Positions 25,455 to 34,079 of a stretch of 64,000 nt of DNA are shown piece by piece (positions within the stretch are counted from its first letter, which is position 1; each line of letters begins with the position of its first letter). The DNA is taken from the NCBI GenBank assembly GCA_030645495.1, contig JAUSLV010000006.1, positions 124,001 to 188,000 of the forward strand, written 5' to 3'. The translations under genes and the position numbers were made by a program. Below the pieces are notes generated by a model that was not told the DNA's origin, ran no database searches, and worked only from the letters and a program-made list of their open reading frames with translations. This DNA is from Actinomycetota bacterium (GTDB taxonomy: Bacteria > Actinomycetota > Acidimicrobiia > Acidimicrobiales > Ilumatobacteraceae).

Positions 25455-26264
25455 TCAGCGCACCGGTGGGCGGCGCTGCAGGCGGGCCAGCAGCGGCTGG
25501 CTGTATTCGATGCCGCCGGTCAGTTGCTTCGGGTCGCCGCTGCAGAGTGCGAGCGCGGCCTCGGCCATCAAGCTGATGTCCTCGATCGCGAACCCATCCA
25601 CCAGGTCGTGCGCGCCGGCACCCGGCGTGACCACGTTGTCCCACGGGGCCAGCGAGTTCACCGCGATGTTCGCGTCGTACAACTCAGGCGCCGCGGCAGT
25701 GGTGAACCGGTCGAGCGCGGCCTTCACCATGCCGTACACCGTCCACCCGCCGTCCTTGAAGAGCTGCTGGAACGGGGGGCCCTGCGGGTGCACCCCGGCG
25801 CGGCTGGTGATGTTGAGGATCCAGCCGGCACCGTTGGCGCGCATGCCCGGCAGCACCAATTGCGTGAGCTCGTAGGGCGCCCACACCTGCACCTCGAACA
25901 TCAGGTCGAAGCGCTTCTTCGGGAAGGTGTCGATCGGCAAGAGGAACGTGACCGCCGCGTTGTTGACCAGGATGTCGACTGGGCCTAGCTGGTCGACCGT
26001 CTCCTGCACCATCCGCGCCCGATCCTCGCCCTTGGAAATGTCGGACTGCACGCCGATGGCGGTGCCGCCGGCAGCGCGGATGCGGGCCACGGTCTCGGAC
26101 ACCGAACCGTCGTACTTCGGGTCGGGGTCGAGCGTGCGAGCGGCGACAGCCACCTTGGCGCCTGCCTCGGCCAGGCGCTCGGCGATCGCCGCACCGATGC
26201 CTCGGCTGGCACCGGTGATCAGGGCGACCTTGCCCTCGCATTCCAGGTTGTTGGCAGCTGACAT
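25455..26264 (-). CDS. SDR-family oxidoreductase
   Basis: A 269-residue SDR: GASRGIGAAIAE cofactor loop, a short insertion after AVAARTLDPDPKYDGS, NNAAVTF, NITSRAG and catalytic YGMVK. The insertion before and the GPPFQQLFKDGGW stretch before the Tyr are longer than in FabG. GAGGAG precedes the ATG. Divergent from the next SDR across operator copy 8. Confidence 0.9.
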   Translation of the reverse strand: MSAANNLECEGKVALITGASRGIGAAIAERLAEAGAKVAVAARTLDPDPKYDGSVSETVARIRAAGGTAIGVQSDISKGEDRARMVQETVDQLGPVDILVNNAAVTFLLPIDTFPKKRFDLMFEVQVWAPYELTQLVLPGMRANGAGWILNITSRAGVHPQGPPFQQLFKDGGWTVYGMVKAALDRFTTAAAPELYDANIAVNSLAPWDNVVTPGAGAHDLVDGFAIEDISLMAEAALALCSGDPKQLTGGIEYSQPLLARLQRRPPVR

Positions 26265-26294
26265 CTCGCTCCTCGGGACTTTGACGACGTTCGC

Positions 26295-26310
26295 TTGACA
26301 GTATCGTCAG
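26295..26310. promoter_or_regulatory. Operator-like palindrome, copy 8
   Basis: TTGACAGTATCGTCAG, in the 90-base gap between two divergent SDR genes. A half-site TTGACGACGTTC lies 14 bases to the left (26281). Confidence 0.75.
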
Positions 26311-26354
26311 TTGGACTACCGCCAGGCCAACTGCGCGGCATAGAGTCGAATCTC

Positions 26355-27251
26355 GTGACTCAGAATCGTTTGTGTGAAGGCCGTGTGTGCATCGTCACCG
26401 GCGCAGGCCGCGGCATCGGCCGCGAATACGCACTCCTGCTCGCGCAGCATGGTGCCCGGGTGGTCGTGAACGACCTCGGTGCCGCTCGCGACGGCGAGGG
26501 TGGCGACCAAGGCCCGGCCCAGAACGTGGTCAACGAGATCAAGGCGATGGGCGGCGAGGCGGTTGCCAACACCAGCGACGTCAGCAGCCTCGAAGGTGCG
26601 CAGGCGATGGTTCAGCAGGCGATCGACTCGTTCGGTGGCCTCGACGTCATCGTCAACAACGCCGGCATCCTGCGCGACCGCATGCTCTTCTCGATGGCCG
26701 AGAACGAGTGGGACGCGGTCATCAAGGTGCACCTCAAGGGCACCTGGGCGCCCAGTCGTGTGGCCGCAGAGTACTGGCGCAACCGCGCCAAGGAGGGCTT
26801 GGTCAACGACGCCCGGATCATCAACACCACGTCGGTCGCCGGCCTCTACGCCAACATGGGCCAGACCAACTACGGCGCCGCCAAGGCCGGCATCGCCGCC
26901 TTCACGCAGATCGCCGCGCAAGAACTGGGCCGCTACGGCGTCACCGCCAACGCCATCGCACCAGGCGCACTCACCCGGCTCACCGAGGATCTCGGCCTGC
27001 CGGAAGAGATGCTGAACCGCTTCGGCCCCGAGTGGGTGGCCCCGGTCGTGGTGTGGCTGGCCTCGACCGATTCGAACGACGTCAACGGCGAGGTCATCGA
27101 GTCGTCGGGCATGGTGTTGGGCATCGCCGAAGGCTGGCGCCGCGGCCCGAGCACCGACAACCCGCCACAGGATCCGCTGGAGGTCGCGAAGCTGGTGCGG
27201 GGCTTCATCGCCCAAGCCACCCCGCGCACCACCATGGCCGACATCAGCTGA
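26355..27251 (+). CDS. SDR-family (3R)-hydroxyacyl-CoA dehydrogenase, HSD17B4-like
   Basis: A 298-residue SDR with TGAGRGIGREYA, VVVNDLGAARDGEGG (an insertion common to the dehydrogenase domain of MFE-2/HSD17B4-type proteins), NNAGILRDRM, TTSVAGL and catalytic YGAAK. It should oxidise a 3-hydroxyacyl-CoA to 3-oxoacyl-CoA, feeding the thiolase that follows 37 bases later. The start is a GTG without a clear Shine-Dalgarno, the first codon matching homologue-like N-terminus TQNRLCEGRV. Confidence 0.92.
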   Translation: MTQNRLCEGRVCIVTGAGRGIGREYALLLAQHGARVVVNDLGAARDGEGGDQGPAQNVVNEIKAMGGEAVANTSDVSSLEGAQAMVQQAIDSFGGLDVIVNNAGILRDRMLFSMAENEWDAVIKVHLKGTWAPSRVAAEYWRNRAKEGLVNDARIINTTSVAGLYANMGQTNYGAAKAGIAAFTQIAAQELGRYGVTANAIAPGALTRLTEDLGLPEEMLNRFGPEWVAPVVVWLASTDSNDVNGEVIESSGMVLGIAEGWRRGPSTDNPPQDPLEVAKLVRGFIAQATPRTTMADIS

Positions 27252-27288
27252 CACCACCACGACTGCACTGAAGCACTGGAGCATCACA

Positions 27289-28518
27289 ATGACCGAAGCA
27301 TGGATCATCGACGGGGTGCGTTCGCCCCGCGGCAAGGGCAAGTCGAACGGCTCCCTGCACCACATCCACCCGCAGGAGAACCTGGCCCAGGTGCTGAACG
27401 CACTGGCTGCTCGCACCGGCGTCGACACGTCGCTGGTCGACGACGTCGTCATCGGTAACGGCAACCCCGCCGGCGACCACGGTGCCTGCATCGGCCGCAT
27501 GGCCGTGCTGGCCGCCGGTTGGCCGGTGGAGGCCCCGGGAATCACGCTCAACCGCTTCTGCGGCTCCGGCCAACAGGCCGTCACCTACGCGGCGATGGGC
27601 ATCCAGGCCGGCCACCAGGATCTCGTGGTCGGCGGCGGCGTGGAATCCATGTCGCGCTGGCCCGTCGACAACGCCCCGCCCGACTTCACGTCGGGCAACT
27701 CCGCGCTGCGCGAACTGCACCCGCTGGTGCCCCAGGGCATCTCCGCCGACCTGATCGCCACGATCGAAGGCTTCACCCGCGCCGACGTCGACGCGTTCGC
27801 GTTGGAGAGCCAGCGCCGCGCGGCCGTGGCGATGGCCGAGGGCCGCTTCGACAAGAGCGTCGTGCCGATCCACAACCCCGACGGGTCGGTGGCCCTCGCG
27901 GTCGACGAGTTCCCCCGTCCGTCCACCACGATCGAGGGCCTCGGCCAGCTGCAGCCGTCGTTCGGCCAGATGGGCACGAAGATCTTCGACGGCTACGACC
28001 GGTCGTTCGACGACATGTGCAAGCAGGTGTACCCGCAGATCAACGCGGTCGACCACGTGCACCACGCCGGCAACTCGTCGGGCGTCGTCGACGGCGCGTC
28101 GGCGATGTTGCTCGCCTCGCCCGACTTCGCCAAGGCACACGGCCTCAAGCCGCGTGGCCGCGTCGTGATGAGCGCCGTCGCCGGCGCCGAGCCGGTGATC
28201 ATGCTCACCGCCCCCGGGCCGGCAGCGTTGAAGGCACTCAAGCGCGCCGGCATGACGGTCGCCGACATCGACCTGTGGGAGATCAACGAGGCGTTCGCGG
28301 CCATCCCGATGAAGGCCATTCGCGACCTCGACATCGACCCGGCGAAGGTGAACGTGAACGGTGGCGCGATCGCCCTCGGTCATCCCATCGGCGCCAGTGG
28401 CCCGATGCTCATCCAGACGGCACTCGACGAGCTCGAGCGCACCGACCAGCAGATCGCGCTGATCGCGATGTGCACCGGCGGCGGCATGGCCACCGCCACC
28501 ATCATCGAACGCATCTGA
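27289..28518 (+). CDS. Acetyl-CoA acetyltransferase (thiolase), FadA5-like
   Basis: A 409-residue complete thiolase. The acyl-acceptor Cys is in NRFCGSGQQAV (about residue 88), the NEAFA motif in EINEAFAAIP, the His in GGAIALGHPIGASG and the second Cys in MCTGGGMA. It should cleave 3-oxoacyl-CoA to acetyl-CoA (or propionyl-CoA) and a shortened acyl-CoA. It lies between the hydroxyacyl-CoA dehydrogenase and two acyl-CoA dehydrogenase subunits, giving three of four beta-oxidation steps in one operon. Confidence 0.95.
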   Translation: MTEAWIIDGVRSPRGKGKSNGSLHHIHPQENLAQVLNALAARTGVDTSLVDDVVIGNGNPAGDHGACIGRMAVLAAGWPVEAPGITLNRFCGSGQQAVTYAAMGIQAGHQDLVVGGGVESMSRWPVDNAPPDFTSGNSALRELHPLVPQGISADLIATIEGFTRADVDAFALESQRRAAVAMAEGRFDKSVVPIHNPDGSVALAVDEFPRPSTTIEGLGQLQPSFGQMGTKIFDGYDRSFDDMCKQVYPQINAVDHVHHAGNSSGVVDGASAMLLASPDFAKAHGLKPRGRVVMSAVAGAEPVIMLTAPGPAALKALKRAGMTVADIDLWEINEAFAAIPMKAIRDLDIDPAKVNVNGGAIALGHPIGASGPMLIQTALDELERTDQQIALIAMCTGGGMATATIIERI

Positions 28519-28545
28519 CCCACATCACCCGAGGGGTCCCACCGC

Positions 28546-29709
28546 ATGATCGAGTTCGAGTACTCCGAGCTCACGCCCTCCGAGCGTGCGCTCCAGGCCG
28601 AGGTGCGCGAGTTCCTCGACCGCGTACTGCCACCTGGCAGCTATCACCCGGCGCTCGGTTTCCAGGCAGAGAAGGACCCCGAGTTCAGCCGCAAGCTGGG
28701 CGCACAGGGGTACCTGGGCATGTCGCTGCCCAAGCAGTACGGCGGGCACGAGCGCAGCGCCGTCGACCGGTTCGTGGTCACAGAGGAGCTGTTGCGTCGC
28801 GGTGCCCCGGTGGGCCACCACTGGGTGGCCGACCGGCAGTCGGGCCCAGTGATCGCCAAGTTCGGCACCGAGGCCCAGAAGCAGCGCTTCATCCCCGGCA
28901 TTGCGGCTGGCGAGCTGTCGTTCTGCATCGGCATGTCCGAGCCCGACAGCGGCAGCGACCTGGCGTCGGTGGCCACCAAGGCCACGCGCGACGGTGATGG
29001 CTGGGTGCTGGAGGGGCGCAAGATCTGGACGACGTTCGCCCACCTCAACGACTGGGCGATCGTGCTCTGCCGCAGCACGCCGGTGGCCGAGCTCACCGAC
29101 AAACGCCAAGGCATGTCGCAGTTCATCGTCGATCTCACGTCGCCGGGCCTCACCGCCACGCCGATCCCGTTCATCGACGGCACGTCCGACTTCTGCGAGG
29201 TCGAACTCGACCACGTGTTCGTGCCCGACGAACTGGTGCTGGGCAGCATCGGCCAGGGCTGGGCGCAGAACACCAGCGAACTGGCCTACGAGCGCGGCGG
29301 GCCTGATCGATGGCTCAGCAGCTACACACTGCTCGCCGAACTGCTGCGCCTGCACGAGCAGCAACCGCTGCCCGACCGCATCGCCGACGTGTTGGGCGAG
29401 GCACTGGCCAATTACTGGGTGCTGCACTCGCTGTCGCTGTCCGTGGCGCGCAGCATCGACTCGGGTGGCGCCCCTGCGGTCGAGTCGTCGCTCGTCAAGG
29501 AGATGGGCACGCGCTTCGAGCAAGACGTCGTCACCGCGGTCAACGCCGTGGTCGACGAAGCCCCGAACATGGCCGACACCTCCACCTTCTCGCGGCTCCT
29601 CATCTCGGCCACGCTCACCAACCCCTCGTTCACCATCCGCGGCGGCACCAACGAGGTGTTGCGCTCGGTGGCCGCCAAAGGTCTCCAGCCGTCCGGAGGG
29701 AAGCGATGA
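28546..29709 (+). CDS. Acyl-CoA dehydrogenase, large-type subunit
   Basis: A 387-residue acyl-CoA dehydrogenase with MSLPKQYGGHE, GMSEPDSGSDLASVATK (near residue 131), GRKIWTTFAHLND and C-terminal TIRGGTNEVLRSVAAKGLQ. It lacks the RxxFGxxIxxFQ block, which the next gene supplies. GAGGGG precedes the ATG. This is the second large/short pair in the window and presumably a heterotetramer. Confidence 0.92.
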   Translation: MIEFEYSELTPSERALQAEVREFLDRVLPPGSYHPALGFQAEKDPEFSRKLGAQGYLGMSLPKQYGGHERSAVDRFVVTEELLRRGAPVGHHWVADRQSGPVIAKFGTEAQKQRFIPGIAAGELSFCIGMSEPDSGSDLASVATKATRDGDGWVLEGRKIWTTFAHLNDWAIVLCRSTPVAELTDKRQGMSQFIVDLTSPGLTATPIPFIDGTSDFCEVELDHVFVPDELVLGSIGQGWAQNTSELAYERGGPDRWLSSYTLLAELLRLHEQQPLPDRIADVLGEALANYWVLHSLSLSVARSIDSGGAPAVESSLVKEMGTRFEQDVVTAVNAVVDEAPNMADTSTFSRLLISATLTNPSFTIRGGTNEVLRSVAAKGLQPSGGKR

Positions 29710-30743
29710 GCGCATTCGCGGCAGACGAACTGGTGGCCGAAACCGTCGACCGCTTGTTGCTCGACCTGTGCTCGCCCGACGTGGTGGAGCACGCCGAGGC
29801 CGAGGGTTGGGTCCCCGACCTGTGGCACGCGTTCAGCGAATCAGGATTCCCGTGGGTCTCGTTGCCCGACACGGCCGGCGGGTCGGGCGGCACGCTCGGC
29901 GACGCCGCCGCGATCCTGCATGCCATCGGCCGATATGCGGCGCCTGTGCCCGTGGCCGAGACAGGCATGTTGGCCGGCTGGCTGCTCGCCGGCGCGGGCC
30001 TCGCAATTCCTGGTGGTCCCGCCACCGTGGCCGTCGGCCTGTCGCTGGAGGGTGCTCGCCTGGTGGGCGACGCCACCGTGGCGTGGGCCGCACGCAGCGA
30101 GCGCATCGTCGCGCTCGTGCAGGACGGTGCCACTTGGAAGGTCGCTTCGGTGCCCGCCTCAGCGGTGTCGATCACCCGTGGCGCCAACCTGGCCGGTGAA
30201 CCGCGCGACCTGGTGCGCTTCGAGGTCGCCTCCGGGGCATTCGACCTCGCCGCGGCCGCCGACGGCGTCGATGCCGACGCGCTGTTGCAACGCGGTGCGT
30301 TGTCGCGCGTGGTCATGTCTGCGGGCGCATTGCGCGCGATGACGCAGATCACCGTCGACTACACCAACGAACGCAAGCAGTTCGGGAAAACCATCGCCGG
30401 GTTCCAGGCGGTGCAGCAGTTCCTGGTCAACACGGCCCAGTGTTCGGTGCGCGTGAACATGGCCGCCGAGCGCGCCACTCGTGCGCTCGCTGCGGGTGAG
30501 CCGGGCATCACCATCGCTGCGGCGAAGGTGCTCACCGACGCAGCCGTTGCCGAGGGCACCCGCGCGGCGCACCAGGCGCACGGCGCGATGGGCGTCACTC
30601 GCGAGTACCCGCTGCACCAGCTCAGCCGTCGCCTGTGGGCGTGGCGTCACGAGTACGGCACGGCCTCGATGTGGCGCCGCCGCCTCGGCACCGCTGCCCA
30701 CCGGGCCGGCGCCGAGGGCCTGTTCCAGCTCGTCACCGGCTGA
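29706..30743 (+). CDS. Acyl-CoA dehydrogenase, short partner subunit
   Basis: A 345-residue divergent FadE. No SEPDAGSD; the C-terminal domain has NERKQFGKTIAGFQAVQQF and AHQAHGAMGVTREYPLHQLSRRLW, hallmarks of the short chain of heteromeric acyl-CoA dehydrogenases. The beta domain is reduced. ATGA overlap with the large subunit. An operator (copy 9) follows 13 bases past the stop. Confidence 0.9.
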   Translation: MSAFAADELVAETVDRLLLDLCSPDVVEHAEAEGWVPDLWHAFSESGFPWVSLPDTAGGSGGTLGDAAAILHAIGRYAAPVPVAETGMLAGWLLAGAGLAIPGGPATVAVGLSLEGARLVGDATVAWAARSERIVALVQDGATWKVASVPASAVSITRGANLAGEPRDLVRFEVASGAFDLAAAADGVDADALLQRGALSRVVMSAGALRAMTQITVDYTNERKQFGKTIAGFQAVQQFLVNTAQCSVRVNMAAERATRALAAGEPGITIAAAKVLTDAAVAEGTRAAHQAHGAMGVTREYPLHQLSRRLWAWRHEYGTASMWRRRLGTAAHRAGAEGLFQLVTG

Positions 30744-30756
30744 TCCACCTGGCAAG

Positions 30757-30772
30757 TTGACGGCAGCGTCAA
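30757..30772. promoter_or_regulatory. Operator-like palindrome, copy 9
   Basis: TTGACGGCAGCGTCAA, with perfect TTGAC/GTCAA arms. In the 90-base gap upstream of the amidohydrolase operon; marks a new transcription unit in the plus-strand run. Confidence 0.75.
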
Positions 30773-30833
30773 GTCGCCCTAACGTCGGGCTGTTCAACGC
30801 GCCGATCCGGTGGCGCCGTACCTGGGGGAAAGC

Positions 30834-32120
30834 ATGAACGCCGACGACATGATCCTGATCTCCGTCGATGACCACGTCATCGAGCCGAAGAACATGTTCG
30901 ACAACCACTGGCCCGCCAGCCTCAAGGGCCAAGAGCCGAAGAACACCCGCCGCGAGCGCGGCGATGTGTGGGAATTCCAGGGCCTGGAAGCCCCGAACGT
31001 GGGCCTCAACGCCGTCGCCGGGTGCCCGCCCGAGGAGTACAACCTTGACCCCACCGAGTACGAGCAGATGCGACCCGGCTGCTTCGACAGCGACCTGCGC
31101 GTGCTCGACATGAGCGCCTCGGGCATTCTCGCCGGCATCAACTTCCCCACCTTCCCGCACTTCTGCGGCCAGTACTTCCTGCGCATGCCCGACAAGGATC
31201 TGTCGCTGGCCGCCGTGCGCGCCTACAACGACTGGCACATCGATGAGTGGGCCGGCAGCCACCCGGATCGTCTGATCCCGATCTCGCTGATGCCCCTGTG
31301 GGACCCGCAGTTGATGGCCGACGAGATCCGCCGCGTCGCCGCCAAAGGCTGCCGCGCGGTCACGTTCAGCGAGAACCCGGCCAAGTTGGGCCTGCCCAGC
31401 TACCACACCGAGCACTGGGACCCGTTCCTGAAGGCCTGCGCCGACGAGAACGTGAACATCTGCCTGCACATCGGCTCCAGCAGCAGCATGCCGCTCACCA
31501 CGCCCGACGCGCCGCCGGAGGTCGTGATCTCGCTCACCCCCACGAACAGCATGCTGGCGATCGCCGACGTGGTGTTCTCGGGCATCTTCAAGCGCTTCCC
31601 GACGCTGCAGATCGCGATGAGCGAGGGCGGCATCGGTTGGATTCCGTACATCCTCGAGCGGATGGACTACACGTACCAGCACCACCACGCCTGGACCGGC
31701 ACCGACCTCGGTGGCCGCATCCCCAGCCAGATCTTCCACGATCACTTCTGGACGTGCTTCATCGACGATGCCGCCGGGCTGCAGATGCGCGACCTCGTGG
31801 GTGTCGACAAGATCATGTACGAGCTCGACTACCCGCACAGCGACTGCACGTGGCCCACGGCCCCCGAAGCGTTGTGGAAGGGCCTCGGCCACCTGCCCGA
31901 GGCCGACATCAACAAGATCACCCACGAGAACGCGATGCGTTGTTACGGCTTCGACCCGTTCAAGCACCGGCCGAAGGAGAAGAGCACGGTCGGCGCGCTG
32001 CGCGCAGAGGCGGCCGCCGCCAACGTCGACGTGGAGATCAAGTCGATGGGCCGGCGCAAGGCCGAGGGCAACGCAATGGCGACGCTGCTGAAGAGCGCCG
32101 CCCAGGGCGCCAAGGAGTGA
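30834..32120 (+). CDS. Amidohydrolase-family (PF04909-type) metal-dependent hydrolase
   Basis: A 428-residue TIM-barrel protein of the ACMSD/amidohydrolase-2 type. It begins with ISVDDHVIEP, where other members have a metal-binding DxH-like motif, includes ICLHIGSSSS in the middle (His ligand) and ends with YELDYPHSDCTWP, the catalytic Asp region, followed by KITHENAMRCYGF. Relatives are decarboxylases or C-C/C-N hydrolases; the reaction here is unknown. GGGGGAAA precedes the ATG. It is coupled by GTGA to the isochorismatase-like gene. A second member of the family occurs at 59083-60285. Confidence 0.9.
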   Translation: MNADDMILISVDDHVIEPKNMFDNHWPASLKGQEPKNTRRERGDVWEFQGLEAPNVGLNAVAGCPPEEYNLDPTEYEQMRPGCFDSDLRVLDMSASGILAGINFPTFPHFCGQYFLRMPDKDLSLAAVRAYNDWHIDEWAGSHPDRLIPISLMPLWDPQLMADEIRRVAAKGCRAVTFSENPAKLGLPSYHTEHWDPFLKACADENVNICLHIGSSSSMPLTTPDAPPEVVISLTPTNSMLAIADVVFSGIFKRFPTLQIAMSEGGIGWIPYILERMDYTYQHHHAWTGTDLGGRIPSQIFHDHFWTCFIDDAAGLQMRDLVGVDKIMYELDYPHSDCTWPTAPEALWKGLGHLPEADINKITHENAMRCYGFDPFKHRPKEKSTVGALRAEAAAANVDVEIKSMGRRKAEGNAMATLLKSAAQGAKE

Positions 32121-32755
32121 GCGAGCGCCTTCGCCACCTCGTCGACCCGGCACACACCGCAGTGCTGACGATGGAACTGCAGAACGGCATCGTCGGCGAC
32201 GCGGCCATCCTGCCGATCCTGCCGCAGGTCGTGAACGCCGCCGGCATGCTGCCGGTGGTCGCCAAGGTGGCGAAGGCAGCACGCGCCGCCGGCGTACGCG
32301 TGGTGCACGGCACCGCGGTCGAACGTGAAGACGGCGCCGGCGGCGCGGTGAACTGCAAGATCTTCGCGATCGGCGACAAGCGCCGCCGCGAGGGCAGCAG
32401 CCCGATCATCATCGGCAGCCACGGCGCTCAGTTGGTCGACGAGCTCGACGTGCAGCCCAGCGACATCGAGGTGCCGCGCATTCACGGGATGACGCCGTTC
32501 ACCAGCACGGCACTCGATCAGATCCTCCGCAACCTCGGCGTCACCACCGTGGTGATCATCGGCGTGTCGCTGAACCTGGGCATCGTGGGTGCTTCGCTCA
32601 CCGCGCTCGACCTCGGCTATCAGGTCGTGGTCGTGCGCGACGCAGTGGCCGGCATTCCCCAGGAGTACGCCGACGCGGTGTTGGCCAACACCATCAGCAT
32701 GATCGCCACGGTGGTCGGCTCCGACGAGCTGGTCGCCGCCTGGCAACCCGCCTGA
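32117..32755 (+). CDS. Isochorismatase-fold protein with altered catalytic triad
   Basis: A 212-residue cysteine-hydrolase-fold protein. By eye alignment the catalytic Asp is Glu (LTMELQNGIVG), the Lys position is Arg or absent (PRIHGMTPF) and the nucleophile Cys is Gly (GVSLNLGIVGAS), so the usual Asp-Lys-Cys triad seems lost. The fold is otherwise well kept (ALDLGYQVVVVRDAVAG, a typical C-terminal stretch). It may have become a binding or structural partner of the amidohydrolase it overlaps. GTG start with AAGGA just upstream. Confidence 0.85.
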   Translation: MSERLRHLVDPAHTAVLTMELQNGIVGDAAILPILPQVVNAAGMLPVVAKVAKAARAAGVRVVHGTAVEREDGAGGAVNCKIFAIGDKRRREGSSPIIIGSHGAQLVDELDVQPSDIEVPRIHGMTPFTSTALDQILRNLGVTTVVIIGVSLNLGIVGASLTALDLGYQVVVVRDAVAGIPQEYADAVLANTISMIATVVGSDELVAAWQPA

Positions 32756-32772
32756 TCCGAGTGGTTCGCAAC

Positions 32773-32788
32773 TTGACGGAAGCGTTAG
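32773..32788. promoter_or_regulatory. Operator-like palindrome, copy 10
   Basis: TTGACGGAAGCGTTAG, upstream of the HMG-CoA-synthase-like/DUF35 gene. The right arm carries one change (GTTAG for GTCAG). It is followed by a triple repeat containing the ribosome-binding site. Confidence 0.6.
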
Positions 32789-32826
32789 GTACTCTGCAGA
32801 TCCCGCAGCACCCCCACGCTGCGTCC

Positions 32827-32868
32827 CAGTGAGGTGCAATCAGTGAGGTGCAATCAGTGAGGTGCAAC
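32827..32868 (+). repeat. Three tandem 14-bp units carrying a Shine-Dalgarno sequence
   Basis: CAGTGAGGTGCAAT is repeated three times (32827, 32841, 32855; the last copy ends in C). Each unit contains GAGGTG, a Shine-Dalgarno-like sequence, and the third lies six bases before the GTG start at 32871. This places three potential ribosome-binding sites in series before the gene. Confidence 0.85.
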
Positions 32869-32870
32869 CC

Positions 32871-34079
32871 GTGACCATCCAGCACATCGCTTCCGTCGGC
32901 ACGTATCTGCCGCCGTGGGGCACCGACGCCGCGCGTGTCGTCGGCCGCGACGAGGACGTCGTCACGCTCGCCGTTGCCGCCGGCCTCGGTGCGCTCGCCG
33001 GGGTCGACCTGGCCGAGGTGCGCAAGGTAGTGCTCGTCAGCCGCGACCTACCCCTGCTGGAGGGCGGCAACAGCGCTCCGCTGCTCGCCGGTCTCGGTCT
33101 GCCGGCCAACCTGCTGGTGCGCGAGGCCATCGGCGGTGGCCCGGCTGCGCTGTCCGAACTCGGCGACGCCGATGCCGGCACGTTGGTGATCGGCGCCGAT
33201 CTTGCTCCGGCCGGGGCAGCCGCTGCCTACGTGGGCGCCACAGGCGCCTCGGTGCGCACGGTCGACCGCATCAACCGCAGCATGCCGATCACCGTGCGCG
33301 ACGGCCACGGCAACACGTCCGAGTACGCCGACCCGCGCCTGCTGCGCGTGCGTGGCATTAACGCCTCGATCGACCGCCTCGACCTGTCGCAGCCGATCAT
33401 CGCCGCGGCCGGCGTGTCGGCCAAGGACGCTGCGTCGTTCTGCGAGGGCACTCCCCCAGCGCTGCCCACCACGGGTGCCAGCGCGCCGCTGTTCGGCATC
33501 GCAGCGCTCGTGGAGGGCAACCGCCACGGCCGCCTGCTGGCCGTCGAGCAGGGTGCCGCGGTGCTGTCCGAGTTCTCCGTCGGCACCGCTGCCGTCGTGC
33601 GCGACGAGCGGGCCGCTGCGCCGCTGCCGAAGGGCACGCCGGCGCCTGGTGCGGGCATCAACATCGCGCTGCCGTCGTACGACCGCAACTTCGATGCCAA
33701 GACCCGCCTCGAGGCCGCCAAGTGCCGCTCGTGCGGTGTGCTGATCTACCCGCACCGCTTCCGCTGCCCGCAGTGCGGCAGCGAGGGGCCGTGCGACATC
33801 GTCGCCCTGCCCCGTGAGGCGCAGATCTACTCGATGTCCACGATCCGCGGCCAGGTGCCCGGTCTGGTCAGCCCGTATTCGCTGGTGATCGCCGAGCTCG
33901 GTGACAGCGGCGTGCGCCTGCTGGTGGGCACCACCGGCGCGCTCGCCGGTTCGATGAAGATCGGCGACACGGGTCGCCTGGTGTTCCGCCTGGTGGCCAC
34001 CCGCTCGGGTGTGCCCGACTACGGCTACGGGTTCCTTCCCGCTCTCACTGCGGCTCTCGACACGGAGGTTTCGGCATGA
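32871..34079 (+). CDS. HMG-CoA-synthase/KAS-III-fold protein fused to a DUF35 domain
   Basis: A 402-residue two-domain protein. Residues 1 to about 270 have a condensing-enzyme (HMG-CoA synthase-like) fold, starting ASVGTYLPPWG. The region where the nucleophile Cys is expected reads REAIGGGPAAL, so Cys seems replaced by Ile. Residues from about 285 are a DUF35 module with a zinc ribbon (CRSC, CPQC) and an OB fold. It overlaps the following thiolase gene by ATGA. The set recalls the archaeal thiolase/HMG-CoA synthase/DUF35 complex, here with two parts fused. The start GTG is chosen for its spacing to GAGGTG; an in-frame GTG at 32862 is within the repeat. Confidence 0.87.
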   Translation: MTIQHIASVGTYLPPWGTDAARVVGRDEDVVTLAVAAGLGALAGVDLAEVRKVVLVSRDLPLLEGGNSAPLLAGLGLPANLLVREAIGGGPAALSELGDADAGTLVIGADLAPAGAAAAYVGATGASVRTVDRINRSMPITVRDGHGNTSEYADPRLLRVRGINASIDRLDLSQPIIAAAGVSAKDAASFCEGTPPALPTTGASAPLFGIAALVEGNRHGRLLAVEQGAAVLSEFSVGTAAVVRDERAAAPLPKGTPAPGAGINIALPSYDRNFDAKTRLEAAKCRSCGVLIYPHRFRCPQCGSEGPCDIVALPREAQIYSMSTIRGQVPGLVSPYSLVIAELGDSGVRLLVGTTGALAGSMKIGDTGRLVFRLVATRSGVPDYGYGFLPALTAALDTEVSA

